Of a stretch of 64,000 bases of DNA, positions 36,265-44,793 are shown piece after piece (the first letter of the stretch is position 1; the number at the start of each line of letters is the position of its first letter). This DNA is from Lachnospiraceae bacterium. GTDB lineage: Bacteria > Bacillota > Clostridia > Lachnospirales > Lachnospiraceae. The translations under genes and the position numbers were made by a program. The notes under the pieces were generated by a model, which did not search any database, was not told the DNA's origin, and worked only from the letters and a program-made list of their open reading frames with translations. The stretch lies in contig JAIDFQ010000071.1 in assembly GCA_029054245.1 (NCBI GenBank), positions 1 to 64,000 of the forward strand. The letters run 5' to 3'.

Positions 36265-37434
36265 CTATAAATCTTTCAGCCGTATGCCTCTTCCCACGCT
36301 CAGCACGATTCCTATTTCCACTAAAAGGAACAGCACGGACGAGCCTCCATAGCTGATAAAGGGAAGGGAAATACCGGTATTGGGAATCGTGTTGGTCACC
36401 ACCGCCACATTTAAGATAACCTGTATCGCGATATGCCCCATGACCCCCACCACCAAAAGCGCTCCGAACAAATCCTGAGCATTGTTGGCAATCACCATAA
36501 AACGCCAGATCAGAAGGATGAATAAAAGTAAAATAGAAATTGCTCCAAACAGTCCCAATTCTTCACATATAATAGAAAAAATCATATCATTCTGAGCCTC
36601 CGGCAAAAATCCCAGCTTCTGCATGCTCTGCCCAAGCCCCTTTCCCAAAATACCGCCGGAACCTATGGCATATAGCGCCTGCAGCGTCTGAAAGCCCTTG
36701 CCGCTGGCATATGCCTCCGGGTCCAGCCATGCCAATATACGCGTACCACGTACGCCAAGACTGCCGGAATCCGCCAGATTCACAATCACAAAGACGGCTA
36801 GCACGCACACCGCCGCCCCCGCCAGACCAAGCAGGATAAAACGCTTATAGTCGGGGCTTGAGACAAACAGCATCAGCGCTGCAATACCGAAAATAATGAT
36901 GGCAGAACTCATATTTTCCGTAACCTTCCACACCAGAAGGCAAATGGGCATCGGTATCATCAACACAATCATAAATCCCTTCCCCGTTCTAATCTTCCGC
37001 CCCATCCGGCAGATCAGGCTTGCGAGAAATAAAATCATGCCAAGCTTTGCGATCTCCGCCGGCTGAATAGACATACCCGCCACCCTAAGCCACCGCTTTG
37101 CACCGTTCGCCTCATAGCCAAAGGGAATAATAAGGAGAATTAAGATAATAGATGCCACATACCCCAGGACGGCAAAATGTTCCCAAAAATGGTATGGAAT
37201 ATTGGCAACCACCATCATGGACCCCAGCCCGATAATCGTGGACGTAAGCTGCCTTTTTAAGTAAAACGCCGGATCACCCTGCTGGCTTCCGTCGTAGGAG
37301 CTGGTCGAGTAAAGCATCACCAGACCAAAAGCAAGTAAAAACAGTACAATGAACAGCAATGTGTAATCAAAAAATGACTCCTGCTGCCCTTTGTTCCTCC
37401 TTCTTAGATTGTTTCCATATCTTCTTTCTGCCAA
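36265..37434 (-). CDS. SEDS glycosyltransferase FtsW/SpoVE
   Basis: 389 aa from TTG at 37434, with GGAG 9 bases upstream. About ten membrane helices. SEDS motifs: RWLRVAGMSIQPAEIAKLG (periplasmic loop with the catalytic region), AQNDMIFSIICEELGLFG and ISLPFISYGGSSVLFLL. It polymerises lipid II with a class B PBP. In the cluster order it corresponds to spoVE; with an FtsI-type and a SpoVD-type PBP both present, it could partner either one. SpoVE versus FtsW cannot be decided from sequence alone. Confidence 0.92.
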   Translation of the reverse strand: MAERRYGNNLRRRNKGQQESFFDYTLLFIVLFLLAFGLVMLYSTSSYDGSQQGDPAFYLKRQLTSTIIGLGSMMVVANIPYHFWEHFAVLGYVASIILILLIIPFGYEANGAKRWLRVAGMSIQPAEIAKLGMILFLASLICRMGRKIRTGKGFMIVLMIPMPICLLVWKVTENMSSAIIIFGIAALMLFVSSPDYKRFILLGLAGAAVCVLAVFVIVNLADSGSLGVRGTRILAWLDPEAYASGKGFQTLQALYAIGSGGILGKGLGQSMQKLGFLPEAQNDMIFSIICEELGLFGAISILLLFILLIWRFMVIANNAQDLFGALLVVGVMGHIAIQVILNVAVVTNTIPNTGISLPFISYGGSSVLFLLVEIGIVLSVGRGIRLKDL

Positions 37435-37439
37435 AACCG

Positions 37440-38813
37440 CTAAACTCCAATCTTTAAAACCAACTCTTTAAACATCTGTCCCCGCACCTCATAATTGGGG
37501 AACATCCCCCAGCTTGCGCATGCCGGGGACAGCAATACCGCATCTCCGGGCACAGCCTGCTTCACACTAAGTTCAAAAGCTTCCTCAAAGGTATCTGCCA
37601 GAAGGATGTTGGATATGCCATGCGCCTTTGCACAGGCGGCAATTTTTTCTTTTGTCTGACCAATAAGGACAAATGCCTTCACCTTTCCATCAAAAGCTTC
37701 TATCCATTCGTCATACTCGCTCTGCTTATCATAACCGCCTCCAATCAGCACGGTAGGACGGTTCATTGCACGGATTCCCTGTATTGCCGCATCTGGATTG
37801 GTTCCCTTTGAATCATTGTAGAAATCTACGCCGTTTTTGGTGGCGACAAATTCGATCCGGTGCTCCACCGCCTTAAATTCGCGAATCGTTTTAAGAATAA
37901 TCTCCATCGGCACATCCATCCCACGGCAGATTGCAATGGCTGCCATCACATTTTCCACATTGCACATCCCCACAAGCTTCATGTCGTGAATGTTCATCAG
38001 CCTTTGCGCTTCTCTTCCCTTTTCAAAGCACTTCTCTGCCAGAAAGATTTCCTCTCCTTCAAGATAGATTCCCTCTTCCAATTCTCTCTTGGAGGAAAAG
38101 AAAACCACCTTTGCCGGGCTCCTGTCTCCAAATGCCCTGGTATAAGGATCCTCATAGTTCAAAACACAAGTGTCTTCCTCCGTCTGGTTCCTTGCAATCT
38201 CTTCTTTGGTTCTTACGTAACATTCCATCGTATGGTGGCGGTTCAAATGATCCGGTGTGATATTTAAAATTGCCGACACAGCCGGTTTAAACGTGTGAAT
38301 TGTCTCTAGCTGGAAGCTGCTGATTTCTGCAACCGTAACCGAATCCTCCTTTGTCTCTAAAGCAACCTCTGTATATGGATTCCCAATATTTCCCACTACA
38401 TAGACAGAATCATAATACGCTTCCATAATCTGTCCCACCAAAGTGGTTGTAGTCGTCTTTCCATTCGTTCCTGTGATTGCCGCTACCTTTCCTTTCGCAA
38501 AGGTATAAGCCAGCTCTATTTCCCCCCAGATGGGAATTTGTGTTTTTCTGAATTCTTCAAGCATAGGGGCATCAACCGGAACACCGGGGCTTATTACCAC
38601 AAGTGCAATCTCCTTCTTGACCTCCTCCGGCACACATCCCAGCAAAACAACAAGCTCTGGCAGCTGCGATTTCTCAATGATTTCTTCCCTGCTCAGCTTA
38701 TCATTGCCGTCAAACAGCACCGGCTGCGCTCCCACGCTCGCAAGGAGATGTGCCGCGCCGATGCCGCTTTTGCCGCTCCCCACTACCAGAACCTTTTTTC
38801 CCTGTATATCCAT
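37440..38813 (-). CDS. murD: UDP-MurNAc-L-alanine:D-glutamate ligase MurD
   Basis: 457 aa from ATG at 38813 (MDIQGKKVLVVGSGKSG), chosen because AAGGAGG lies 6 bases upstream. Rossmann-like N-domain, ATP-binding VAAITGTNGKTTTTTLVG, central domain with NITPDHLNRHHTMECYVRTK, and C-domain FYNDSKGTNPDAAIQ typical of MurD. It adds D-Glu to UDP-MurNAc-L-Ala in the cytoplasm. 20 bases after mraY. Confidence 0.96.
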   Translation of the reverse strand: MDIQGKKVLVVGSGKSGIGAAHLLASVGAQPVLFDGNDKLSREEIIEKSQLPELVVLLGCVPEEVKKEIALVVISPGVPVDAPMLEEFRKTQIPIWGEIELAYTFAKGKVAAITGTNGKTTTTTLVGQIMEAYYDSVYVVGNIGNPYTEVALETKEDSVTVAEISSFQLETIHTFKPAVSAILNITPDHLNRHHTMECYVRTKEEIARNQTEEDTCVLNYEDPYTRAFGDRSPAKVVFFSSKRELEEGIYLEGEEIFLAEKCFEKGREAQRLMNIHDMKLVGMCNVENVMAAIAICRGMDVPMEIILKTIREFKAVEHRIEFVATKNGVDFYNDSKGTNPDAAIQGIRAMNRPTVLIGGGYDKQSEYDEWIEAFDGKVKAFVLIGQTKEKIAACAKAHGISNILLADTFEEAFELSVKQAVPGDAVLLSPACASWGMFPNYEVRGQMFKELVLKIGV

Positions 38814-38833
38814 ATAAGCCTCCTTGTATCCCT

Positions 38834-39793
38834 TTATAATCCTAATACGGCGAGAAGGCAGAGCATTGCAGTAACAATTGAAAAAACTGCCACCACCTTC
38901 GTTTCCTTCCATCCGCACAATTCAAAGTGATGATGGAGCGGCGCCATTTTGAATATTCTCTTTCCTCCGCTTACCCTATAGTAAACGACCTGTATAATCA
39001 CAGACAAAACTTCCACTACATAGATAAATCCCACAATAGGCAGAAACAACGGCATATGCATCATGTAGGCACAGCCGGCTACAAACCCGCCAAGAGCAAG
39101 CGATCCGGTATCTCCCATGAACACACTTGCGGGATGCACATTGAACAGAAGAAATCCTAAAAGCGCCCCCGTCACCGCACAGGTAATCGGTGCGATTCCC
39201 GCCCCCGTTCCAACTGCCGCCACCGTGAAAAAGGTTGCCACCATCACGGTCACGCTGCTTGCAAGACCATCCAGCCCATCCGTAAAATTCGTTCCATTTA
39301 CAGTGCCGATTACAACGATAAACAAAAGCGGGATATCAAGCCAGCCAAAATCCACAAAATAACCTTTTAAGAAAGGAATCCGCATCGAAAGGGATACGCC
39401 TGCCGCACTGCGTAAGTAATACGCAAACAGCCCTGTCACCACGATCTGCAAAAACATTTTCTGCCATGGTCTAAGTCCCATTGAACGCTGGAGCACCACC
39501 TTGATATAATCATCCAAAAATCCAATCAGCCCGAACCCCAGCGTCAGAAATAGAACTGGCGCAATCTTCGGATAGTCTTTTACATATAGCACAGATGTAA
39601 CTGCCACACTGACCATAATCAGGATCCCTCCCATTGTGGGTGTTCCTGTTTTTTTCAGATGTGTGCTCGGTCCGTCCTCCCTGACGGTCTGACCTGCCTT
39701 CATCCTTCTAAGCAGAGGGATGATAAGGGGTCCAAGTGCCGCGCTGAGCACAAATGAAATCAATATGGGCACAATAATAAAACTGCCTGCCAT
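38834..39793 (-). CDS. mraY: Phospho-MurNAc-pentapeptide transferase MraY
   Basis: 319 aa from ATG at 39793 (MAGSFIIVPILIS), with GAGAGG 8 bases upstream. About ten membrane helices. Conserved loops: KKTGTPTMGGILIM, FGLIGFLDDYIKVVLQRSMG (catalytic Asp-Asp), VNGTNFTDGLDGLAS and FKMAPLHHHFELCGWKE. It makes lipid I. It follows the 3' part of the split spoVD gene by 12 bases, so its transcription from the dcw promoter would have to cross the inserted element or start inside it. Confidence 0.97.
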   Translation of the reverse strand: MAGSFIIVPILISFVLSAALGPLIIPLLRRMKAGQTVREDGPSTHLKKTGTPTMGGILIMVSVAVTSVLYVKDYPKIAPVLFLTLGFGLIGFLDDYIKVVLQRSMGLRPWQKMFLQIVVTGLFAYYLRSAAGVSLSMRIPFLKGYFVDFGWLDIPLLFIVVIGTVNGTNFTDGLDGLASSVTVMVATFFTVAAVGTGAGIAPITCAVTGALLGFLLFNVHPASVFMGDTGSLALGGFVAGCAYMMHMPLFLPIVGFIYVVEVLSVIIQVVYYRVSGGKRIFKMAPLHHHFELCGWKETKVVAVFSIVTAMLCLLAVLGL

Positions 39794-39805
39794 TGCCTGC
39801 ACCTC

Positions 39806-40451
39806 TCAATTATAATCCATTTTTCCCAAATAAGGAAGAATATTTTCAAAAAGCTGCCTTACCACTGGCGCCGCCACCTGTCCTCCATAATAAAGGCCTT
39901 GCGGATTGTGAATGATGACAAGTGCGATTACCTGTGGATCATCTGCCGGCGCAAATCCAACAAAAGAAGCAATATATCTTCCGCTTCCTCTAGGGAGCGT
40001 CTGGCTGGTCGCCGTCTTTCCCCCCACTCTTGCCCCCTCTACATATCCATTCTTGCCGGATCCATTTTCAACCACCTGTTCTAACATCATCCGCATAGTG
40101 GCAGAAGTCTCCTCCGATACGATATGCTCCTTGACCGGATAAGAGAACCTTTCTATCTCTGTTCCCTCCCTATTTGCGGTCATAACGGCAAAGTGCGGCG
40201 TGATCCTCCTCCCGCCGTTTACAATGGAAGATGCCGTTGTGATAAGCTGTATGGGGGTAATCTGAAAAGACTGCCCGAAGGATACTGTTGCCAGCTCCAC
40301 TGCTTTCATATCTTCCATTTTATGCATGATGGTCCCCGCCTCCCCCGGCAGATCCACACCGGTTTTGTTCAACAGACCAAACTGGGTAAAGTAATGATAA
40401 TAATTTTCCACCCCCAGACGCAGCCCTACCGTAATAAACACCGGGTTACAG
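39806..40451 (-). CDS. spoVD: SpoVD-type class B PBP, 3' part of a gene split by a mobile element
   Basis: From the att core at 40451 the frame reads CNPVF-ITVGLRLGVENYYHYFTQFG and on to a stop at 39806, about 210 codons beyond the core. It carries the end of the transpeptidase domain: PGEAGTIMHKMEDMKAVELA, the third active-site motif as KTA (VGGKTATSQTLPRG) and FVGFAPADDPQVIALVIIHN. It lacks its own start and membrane anchor. No stop or frameshift is present. Joined to 48096-46996 at the 17-bp repeat it makes a 576-codon PBP. Short length and lack of PASTA domains distinguish it from the FtsI-type neighbour. Confidence 0.9.
40435..40451. repeat. att site, recombinase-proximal end
   Basis: TAAACACCGGGTTACAG. 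To its left is spoVD 3' sequence; to its right GTGTTTACACAAC and the recombinase stop. One mismatch to the other end (C here, T there). On the minus strand it encodes Cys-Asn-Pro-Val-Phe of the SxN motif region. Confidence 0.85.
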
Positions 40452-40465
40452 GTGTTTACACAACT

Positions 40466-42073
40466 TTAATCACGCCTACCATAAAAAACCCTTTCCCGGC
40501 ATTCCCCCTCTTTGTCAAAAGTAATCAGTAATTCCCCGTCCTTATGTACCTCAATCTGATGTATCTGCCGTAAAAATTCTTTCATCTCTGCTTTTATGAT
40601 CAGCGCCTCCGCCCGAATGACTGCCTCTATCTTTTCAAGACGCGCCTCATAGTTATTATATTGCAGGCAGGTCCGCATTATTCCGTCTATTTTTGTTTCC
40701 AGCCGTTTTAACCGCTCATTCAAATCCACACTATATTTTCCATAATCTTCGTCGCTGATGACACCGTTTAGAAGCTTTTCCACCAGCAGTTCTTTTCTGG
40801 ACATCAGTTTTTTATGCTCCTTTTGAACCTTTTTCAATTCCCCCTGCCCATCCTGTGCTTCAAATACCCGCCTCAGCACACCCAGGATATCGGCAAGCAT
40901 CCTTCCCTCCTCCCCAACTCCTCCCCAGTGTTGCAAAACCGCCCCTTCCACGCAGGATAAAAGCATATCTTCCGTAAGATTGATATTATCACATCCAGGA
41001 GACTTTTCCTTTTGCTTTCCTTCTCCTTTTTTTCTTCCGCTTTCTAAAAAGGTAGCGCATTTCCATACCACCTTTTTTCCCTTGCCCTGTGTGTAACAGG
41101 TCCTGTAATAAAACCGCCCGCACTCCGCGCATTTTAATTTTCTGGTGAGCTCATATTTTCCATCCCTTCCCCCATGGCAGTTGCCGCCTCCCACCTGCCG
41201 CTGCACTGCTTTTTTTTGCAGGATGGCAGTCACCTCCTCCTGATATTCCTTTGAAACTATGGGAGGAAGCGCACCTTCCATCACGATCCAGTCCTCTTTC
41301 GGCACCTCCTCATACCGCTTGGTATCAAAATTGTAAGTTCTCGTGTTCAAAATCATGGTTCCGTGCGCCCTTGGCGTGTACAGCATTTTCCTCCACTGGA
41401 CTTCCGATATCCTCTGCCCCTTCTTCCCCCTGGCGCCAAGCTCATACAAAATCCGGCTTATGGTATAAAATCCCTTTCCCTCCTTCGCCAACGCAAATGC
41501 CGTCCTGTAATACTCCGCCTCCTCCTCATTAATCTCATACCTGTCCTTCTCCACCTTATTCCATCCGAACATCTCACAGGTAATGTTGCATCCGCTCTTC
41601 TTCTCCTGCCTTCTCCTGTGCGCATTCTTAATCTTCTTGGAAAGCTCCCTGCTAAAATCCTCCGCCAATATTGCCTTAATGCCAGAGATCAGATTATCAT
41701 CCGGTGTATAAAATTTTCCTTCTATATATATATACAATCTCAATCGATTCTCCGTGAGTCTGCTTAAGAAAAAATACCAATCTTTTGCTGAGCGCGTAAG
41801 CCTGTCAATGGACTTGATCATAACAATATCAAATCTGTCCCTTTCCATATCTTCCAGCAGCCTCTGATACTCGCTGCGCTTATATGCCACTGTACCCGTC
41901 TGAGATTCCACATACTGCTCCGCTATCTTCCACCCTCTTTTTTCTGCTATCTCCCGGCTTTCAAACACCTGGGTGGCAAGCGCATTCATCTGACTTTCCT
42001 CCTCCGTACTGCACCTGTTATAAATCCCCACTCTTTCCACTTCCTGCTCCCTTCCGCAAAAGTACGCTTCCAT
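40466..42073 (-). CDS. Large serine recombinase (site-specific integrase/excisionase)
   Basis: 535 aa from ATG at 42073 (MEAYFCGREQ), with AGGAGG 6 bases upstream. Resolvase domain with catalytic Ser in GIYNRCSTEEESQ and SIDRLTRSAKDW; Recombinase domain (CEMFGWNKVEKDRYEINEEE, KEGKGFYTISRILYELG); zinc ribbon with LKCAECGRFYYRTC and a distal Cys pair; then a coiled coil (EHKKLMSRKELLVEKLLNGV) and beta tail. Same architecture as SpoIVCA, which excises the Bacillus skin element. Its stop lies 15 bases from the att core. It should catalyse integration and, with a helper, excision of this element. Confidence 0.93.
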   Translation of the reverse strand: MEAYFCGREQEVERVGIYNRCSTEEESQMNALATQVFESREIAEKRGWKIAEQYVESQTGTVAYKRSEYQRLLEDMERDRFDIVMIKSIDRLTRSAKDWYFFLSRLTENRLRLYIYIEGKFYTPDDNLISGIKAILAEDFSRELSKKIKNAHRRRQEKKSGCNITCEMFGWNKVEKDRYEINEEEAEYYRTAFALAKEGKGFYTISRILYELGARGKKGQRISEVQWRKMLYTPRAHGTMILNTRTYNFDTKRYEEVPKEDWIVMEGALPPIVSKEYQEEVTAILQKKAVQRQVGGGNCHGGRDGKYELTRKLKCAECGRFYYRTCYTQGKGKKVVWKCATFLESGRKKGEGKQKEKSPGCDNINLTEDMLLSCVEGAVLQHWGGVGEEGRMLADILGVLRRVFEAQDGQGELKKVQKEHKKLMSRKELLVEKLLNGVISDEDYGKYSVDLNERLKRLETKIDGIMRTCLQYNNYEARLEKIEAVIRAEALIIKAEMKEFLRQIHQIEVHKDGELLITFDKEGECRERVFYGRRD

Positions 42074-42212
42074 GCCAAGCCTCCTTTTCAAGAAGCACCT
42101 TTGCCGCATTCATCTCTGAAGCGCTGATTAATCCCCTCTCTTCCAACAGTTCCAAAAGATGGAGTTGTATACGGCTTTGCATTTCCTTTTTTTCCATCAT
42201 ACTTGTTCTCAT
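42018..42212 (-). CDS. Small ORF overlapping the recombinase start
   Basis: 64 aa, mostly one amphipathic helix pair (MEKKEMQSRIQLHLLELLEE, ISASEMNAAKVLLEKEAW). It overlaps the first 56 bases of the recombinase in another frame, which could couple their translation. The ribosome site is weak (AAGAGG too far upstream). It may be a small regulator or recombination directionality factor, or be non-coding; no family recognised. Confidence 0.4.
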   Translation of the reverse strand: MRTSMMEKKEMQSRIQLHLLELLEERGLISASEMNAAKVLLEKEAWHGSVLLRKGAGSGKSGDL

Positions 42213-42323
42213 CTGGTGATTGCTTATACCTCTTCACCTATCAAGTTTTACTTTAATATATTCATGCTGGATGTAAATATGTTTCGGTTTTGAGAGTAGA
42301 CCGGATGTCAAAGACTGTAGACC

Positions 42324-42646
42324 GCAAGTGTGTTGAGGAAAGGGAGGGCGCATGAGGGCAGCTGGGGATTGGCGCGGACGGTAAAAAAACTATAGCGGCC
42401 CCATGTACAGCGATAAGAAGGGCTAAACAGCCTTTATTTAGATATTGGTACCGGACGCAAACGGCGTATTGACCCATCCATGGGTCAAATTACGCCTTCG
42501 CCGGACCTCCTATCCGGCGATTGCTGGAAATTGAAAGGCTGTTAAGTCCTTCTAATCGCTTTCCCAGGGGCTCTCTATAGGTTTTTTACCGTCCGCGCCA
42601 ATCCCCAGCTGCCCTCATGCGCCCTCCCTTCCCTCAACACGCTTGC
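42324..42646. repeat. Long hairpin element, family A, copy 2
   Basis: 323 bases. Outer arms of about 80 bases are near-exact complements (GGGAGGGCGCATGAGGGC... at left, its complement ending at 42646) and share nothing with the arms of copy 1. The inner 48-base block at 42451-42498 is identical to copy 1. The side hairpin TCGCCGGA-CCTCCTA-TCCGGCGA has the same CCTCCT loop (42506-42511) but a different, still pairing stem. It fills the gap between the recombinase and the membrane-protein gene together with the promoter at 42681-42709. Confidence 0.8.
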
Positions 42647-42680
42647 TCCCTCATTCATTTTCTTAACTTTTGGAGGATTC

Positions 42681-42709
42681 TTGAAGACGTAGATGGTCTG
42701 TTGTATAAT
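42681..42709 (+). promoter_or_regulatory. Sigma-A promoter of the membrane-protein gene
   Basis: TTGAAG (42681-42686) and TATAAT (42704-42709) with a 17-base spacer, leaving a leader of about 120 bases before 42838. Confidence 0.65.
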
Positions 42710-42837
42710 GGTAAAATATGAAATAATCACAGCGCAGAACGTCTCGGAATCGGGGAAAATATGGAAACGCTGTTGGTTATAAAGACATTATTTACGAACC
42801 ATAATGAATAAACTCTTTATGTTTATAGGAGGCGGCA

Positions 42838-43449
42838 ATGTCGAAAGCACCAAAGAAGCGTTCAATTATTTTGCCATTTGTCATTGGTATTTTTCTGGGG
42901 ATAACAGCCAAACTTGTAGATGTGCCGAATATCACATACCGTTTTCCTATCTTTGATGATGTCATGGCACGATTTGGGATTTGGGTTTGGGCGGCTGCAT
43001 TCATAGCCATTCTTTCAAAGTCGCCTCTATTTGCAGCAGTGCGTTCTTTTGTCTTTTTTGTGGGAATGTTATCTGCTTATTATGGATATACCATATTATT
43101 TTTAAAATTTTTCCCAAAATCTCAAATTGTTTTGTGGAGTTGTATTGCTATGATTACGCCCTTTTGCGGTTTTTTAATATGGCATATCCATCTAAACAAA
43201 TGGTTCGCTAATTTAATCGCTTCATTTCCTTTTATCCTCTTCTTTACAGAATGGTATTTAACATCAGAGGATACGCAATTGCTATTTATTCCTTATTTAT
43301 GTATGGCACTCTCCTGGCTATCAGCTGTTCCTACAAATAAAAAACGTTTATTCAGTCTGCTTTACGGATTATCCATATCCATTATATTGATTCTTCTGAT
43401 ACGGGCAGAAATCATAACTAATATCTACGAACGGCTGTTAAACATATAG
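42838..43449 (+). CDS. Integral membrane protein, function unknown
   Basis: 203 aa, ATAGGAGG 5 bases upstream. Five or six membrane helices (ILPFVIGIFLGITAKLV, FVFFVGMLSAYYGYTILFLK, LIASFPFILFFTEWYL, LFSLLYGLSISIILILLIRA). No catalytic motif. It may belong to the DUF6518-type membrane proteins, but I am not sure. It is cargo of the element, on the strand opposite to the recombinase, with its own promoter and a short hairpin (GCCC/GGGC near 43462-43480) after it. Confidence 0.7.
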   Translation: MSKAPKKRSIILPFVIGIFLGITAKLVDVPNITYRFPIFDDVMARFGIWVWAAAFIAILSKSPLFAAVRSFVFFVGMLSAYYGYTILFLKFFPKSQIVLWSCIAMITPFCGFLIWHIHLNKWFANLIASFPFILFFTEWYLTSEDTQLLFIPYLCMALSWLSAVPTNKKRLFSLLYGLSISIILILLIRAEIITNIYERLLNI

Positions 43450-43541
43450 CGATATCAAACGCCCTGTTTTCCTTTGGGCAAGGCGGACTATACGCATATC
43501 CAATTTCTGTTATGAAATCCCTAAAACACCATAAAATAACA

Positions 43542-43570
43542 TTGACTTTAGTGCTTTAAAGCTGTATAAT
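43542..43570 (+). promoter_or_regulatory. Sigma-A promoter of the ABC transporter operon
   Basis: TTGACT (43542-43547) and a perfect TATAAT (43565-43570) with a 17-base spacer, about 45 bases of leader before ATG at 43622. No T-box or riboswitch fits in that leader. Confidence 0.85.
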
Positions 43571-43621
43571 CTGATACGCAGTGATCTATTTCATTGTAAT
43601 ATCTTTTTGGGAGGAAACATT

Positions 43622-44668
43622 ATGAAAAAAGCACTTGTATTATTTTTAACCGCAGTCATGGTCAGCGGTCTTGTTGCCTGCGGAAGCCCTGCTCCTGCCA
43701 CACAGGAAGCATCCACGAAAGAAAGCGGCACAGATTCTACCGAAGGCGGAGAAACAGAACTCTCTGTTGAAACCGCTGCTACAGACGGCGCTGCTTACAA
43801 GGTAGGCATCTGCCAGCTTGTACAGCATGAAGCATTAGATGCTGCTACAGAGGGCTTTATGGATGCCCTGAAAGAAGAACTGGGCGATCAGGTCACTTTT
43901 GACATCCAGAACGCACAGGGTGATTCCAATACCTGTTCTACCATCATCAACAGCTTTATTTCCAGCGATACCGATCTGATTCTCGCCAACGCAACTCCTG
44001 CCCTGCAGGCGGCAGCTGCCGGAACGAATGAAATTCCTATTCTTGGAACATCCGTTACAGAATACGGCGTAGCGCTGGATATTGATAACTTTACCGGAAC
44101 CGTGGGCGGAAATATTTCCGGTACTTCTGACTTAGCTCCGCTTGACGGTCAGGCTGATATGCTTGCAGAATTATTCCCTGACGCAAAGACGGTAGGTCTG
44201 ATCTACTGTTCCGCTGAGGCAAATTCACAGTATCAGGTTGACACCATCAAAACATTCTTGGAAGAAAAAGGCTACAGCTGTGAATATTATTCTTTCTCAG
44301 ACTCCAACGATATTTCCGCAGTTGTGACAAATGCTGCTTCTTCTGTTGATGTCATCTACGTTCCTACCGACAACACTGCTGCATCCAATGCAGAATTAAT
44401 CAACAACATCTGTCTTCCTGCCGGTGTACCAGTAGTCGCAGGTGAAGAAGGAATCTGTGCAGGCTGTGGTGTTGCTACCTTGTCAATCAGCTATTATGAT
44501 ATCGGTGTTGCTACCGGTAAAATGGCTGCAAAGATCCTTGCAGAAGGAGCTGACATCTCCACCATGCCGATCGAATACGCACCTACTTTTACCAAGAAAT
44601 ACAACGCTGCAAACTGTGAAGCATTGAACATCACCGTTCCCGATGATTACGTAGCAATCGGCGAATAA
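43622..44668 (+). CDS. ABC transporter substrate-binding lipoprotein (TrpX/ABC_sub_bind type)
   Basis: 348 aa from ATG at 43622, after GGGAGG. Lipoprotein signal with lipobox LVACG at residues about 17-21, then a Ser/Thr/Glu-rich linker. The mature part has the ABC_sub_bind (PF04392) pattern: YKVGICQLVQHEALDAATEG, NAQGDSNTCSTIINSFI, TVGLIYCSAEANSQYQVD, VIYVPTDNTAASNAELIN. Relatives bind aromatic amino acids or other small ligands. Anchored outside the membrane, it serves the permease and ATPase that follow. The family is confident, the substrate is not. Confidence 0.88.
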   Translation: MKKALVLFLTAVMVSGLVACGSPAPATQEASTKESGTDSTEGGETELSVETAATDGAAYKVGICQLVQHEALDAATEGFMDALKEELGDQVTFDIQNAQGDSNTCSTIINSFISSDTDLILANATPALQAAAAGTNEIPILGTSVTEYGVALDIDNFTGTVGGNISGTSDLAPLDGQADMLAELFPDAKTVGLIYCSAEANSQYQVDTIKTFLEEKGYSCEYYSFSDSNDISAVVTNAASSVDVIYVPTDNTAASNAELINNICLPAGVPVVAGEEGICAGCGVATLSISYYDIGVATGKMAAKILAEGADISTMPIEYAPTFTKKYNAANCEALNITVPDDYVAIGE

Positions 44669-44703
44669 CCGCCGGCAAATGAGCTTATTGATTCATAAAC
44701 AGA

Positions 44704-44729
44704 CAGCGGGGGAATTTATTCTCTCGCTG
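44704..44729 (+). terminator. Intercistronic attenuator hairpin
   Basis: CAGCG and CGCTG pair around an imperfect G-rich stem, followed by CTTTTGTT, between the binding-protein and permease genes. It would favour excess binding protein over the membrane parts. Confidence 0.65.
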
Positions 44730-44793
44730 CTTTTGTTAAATTTAAAACAAGTGCATGTCCACCAATTTTAATTGTGGATAAATGGAGGTAATC

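Noticed and set aside
43571-43621. T-box or riboswitch before the TrpX-like gene
   Set aside because: The leader is only about 45 bases and has no T-box TGGNACCGCG sequence.
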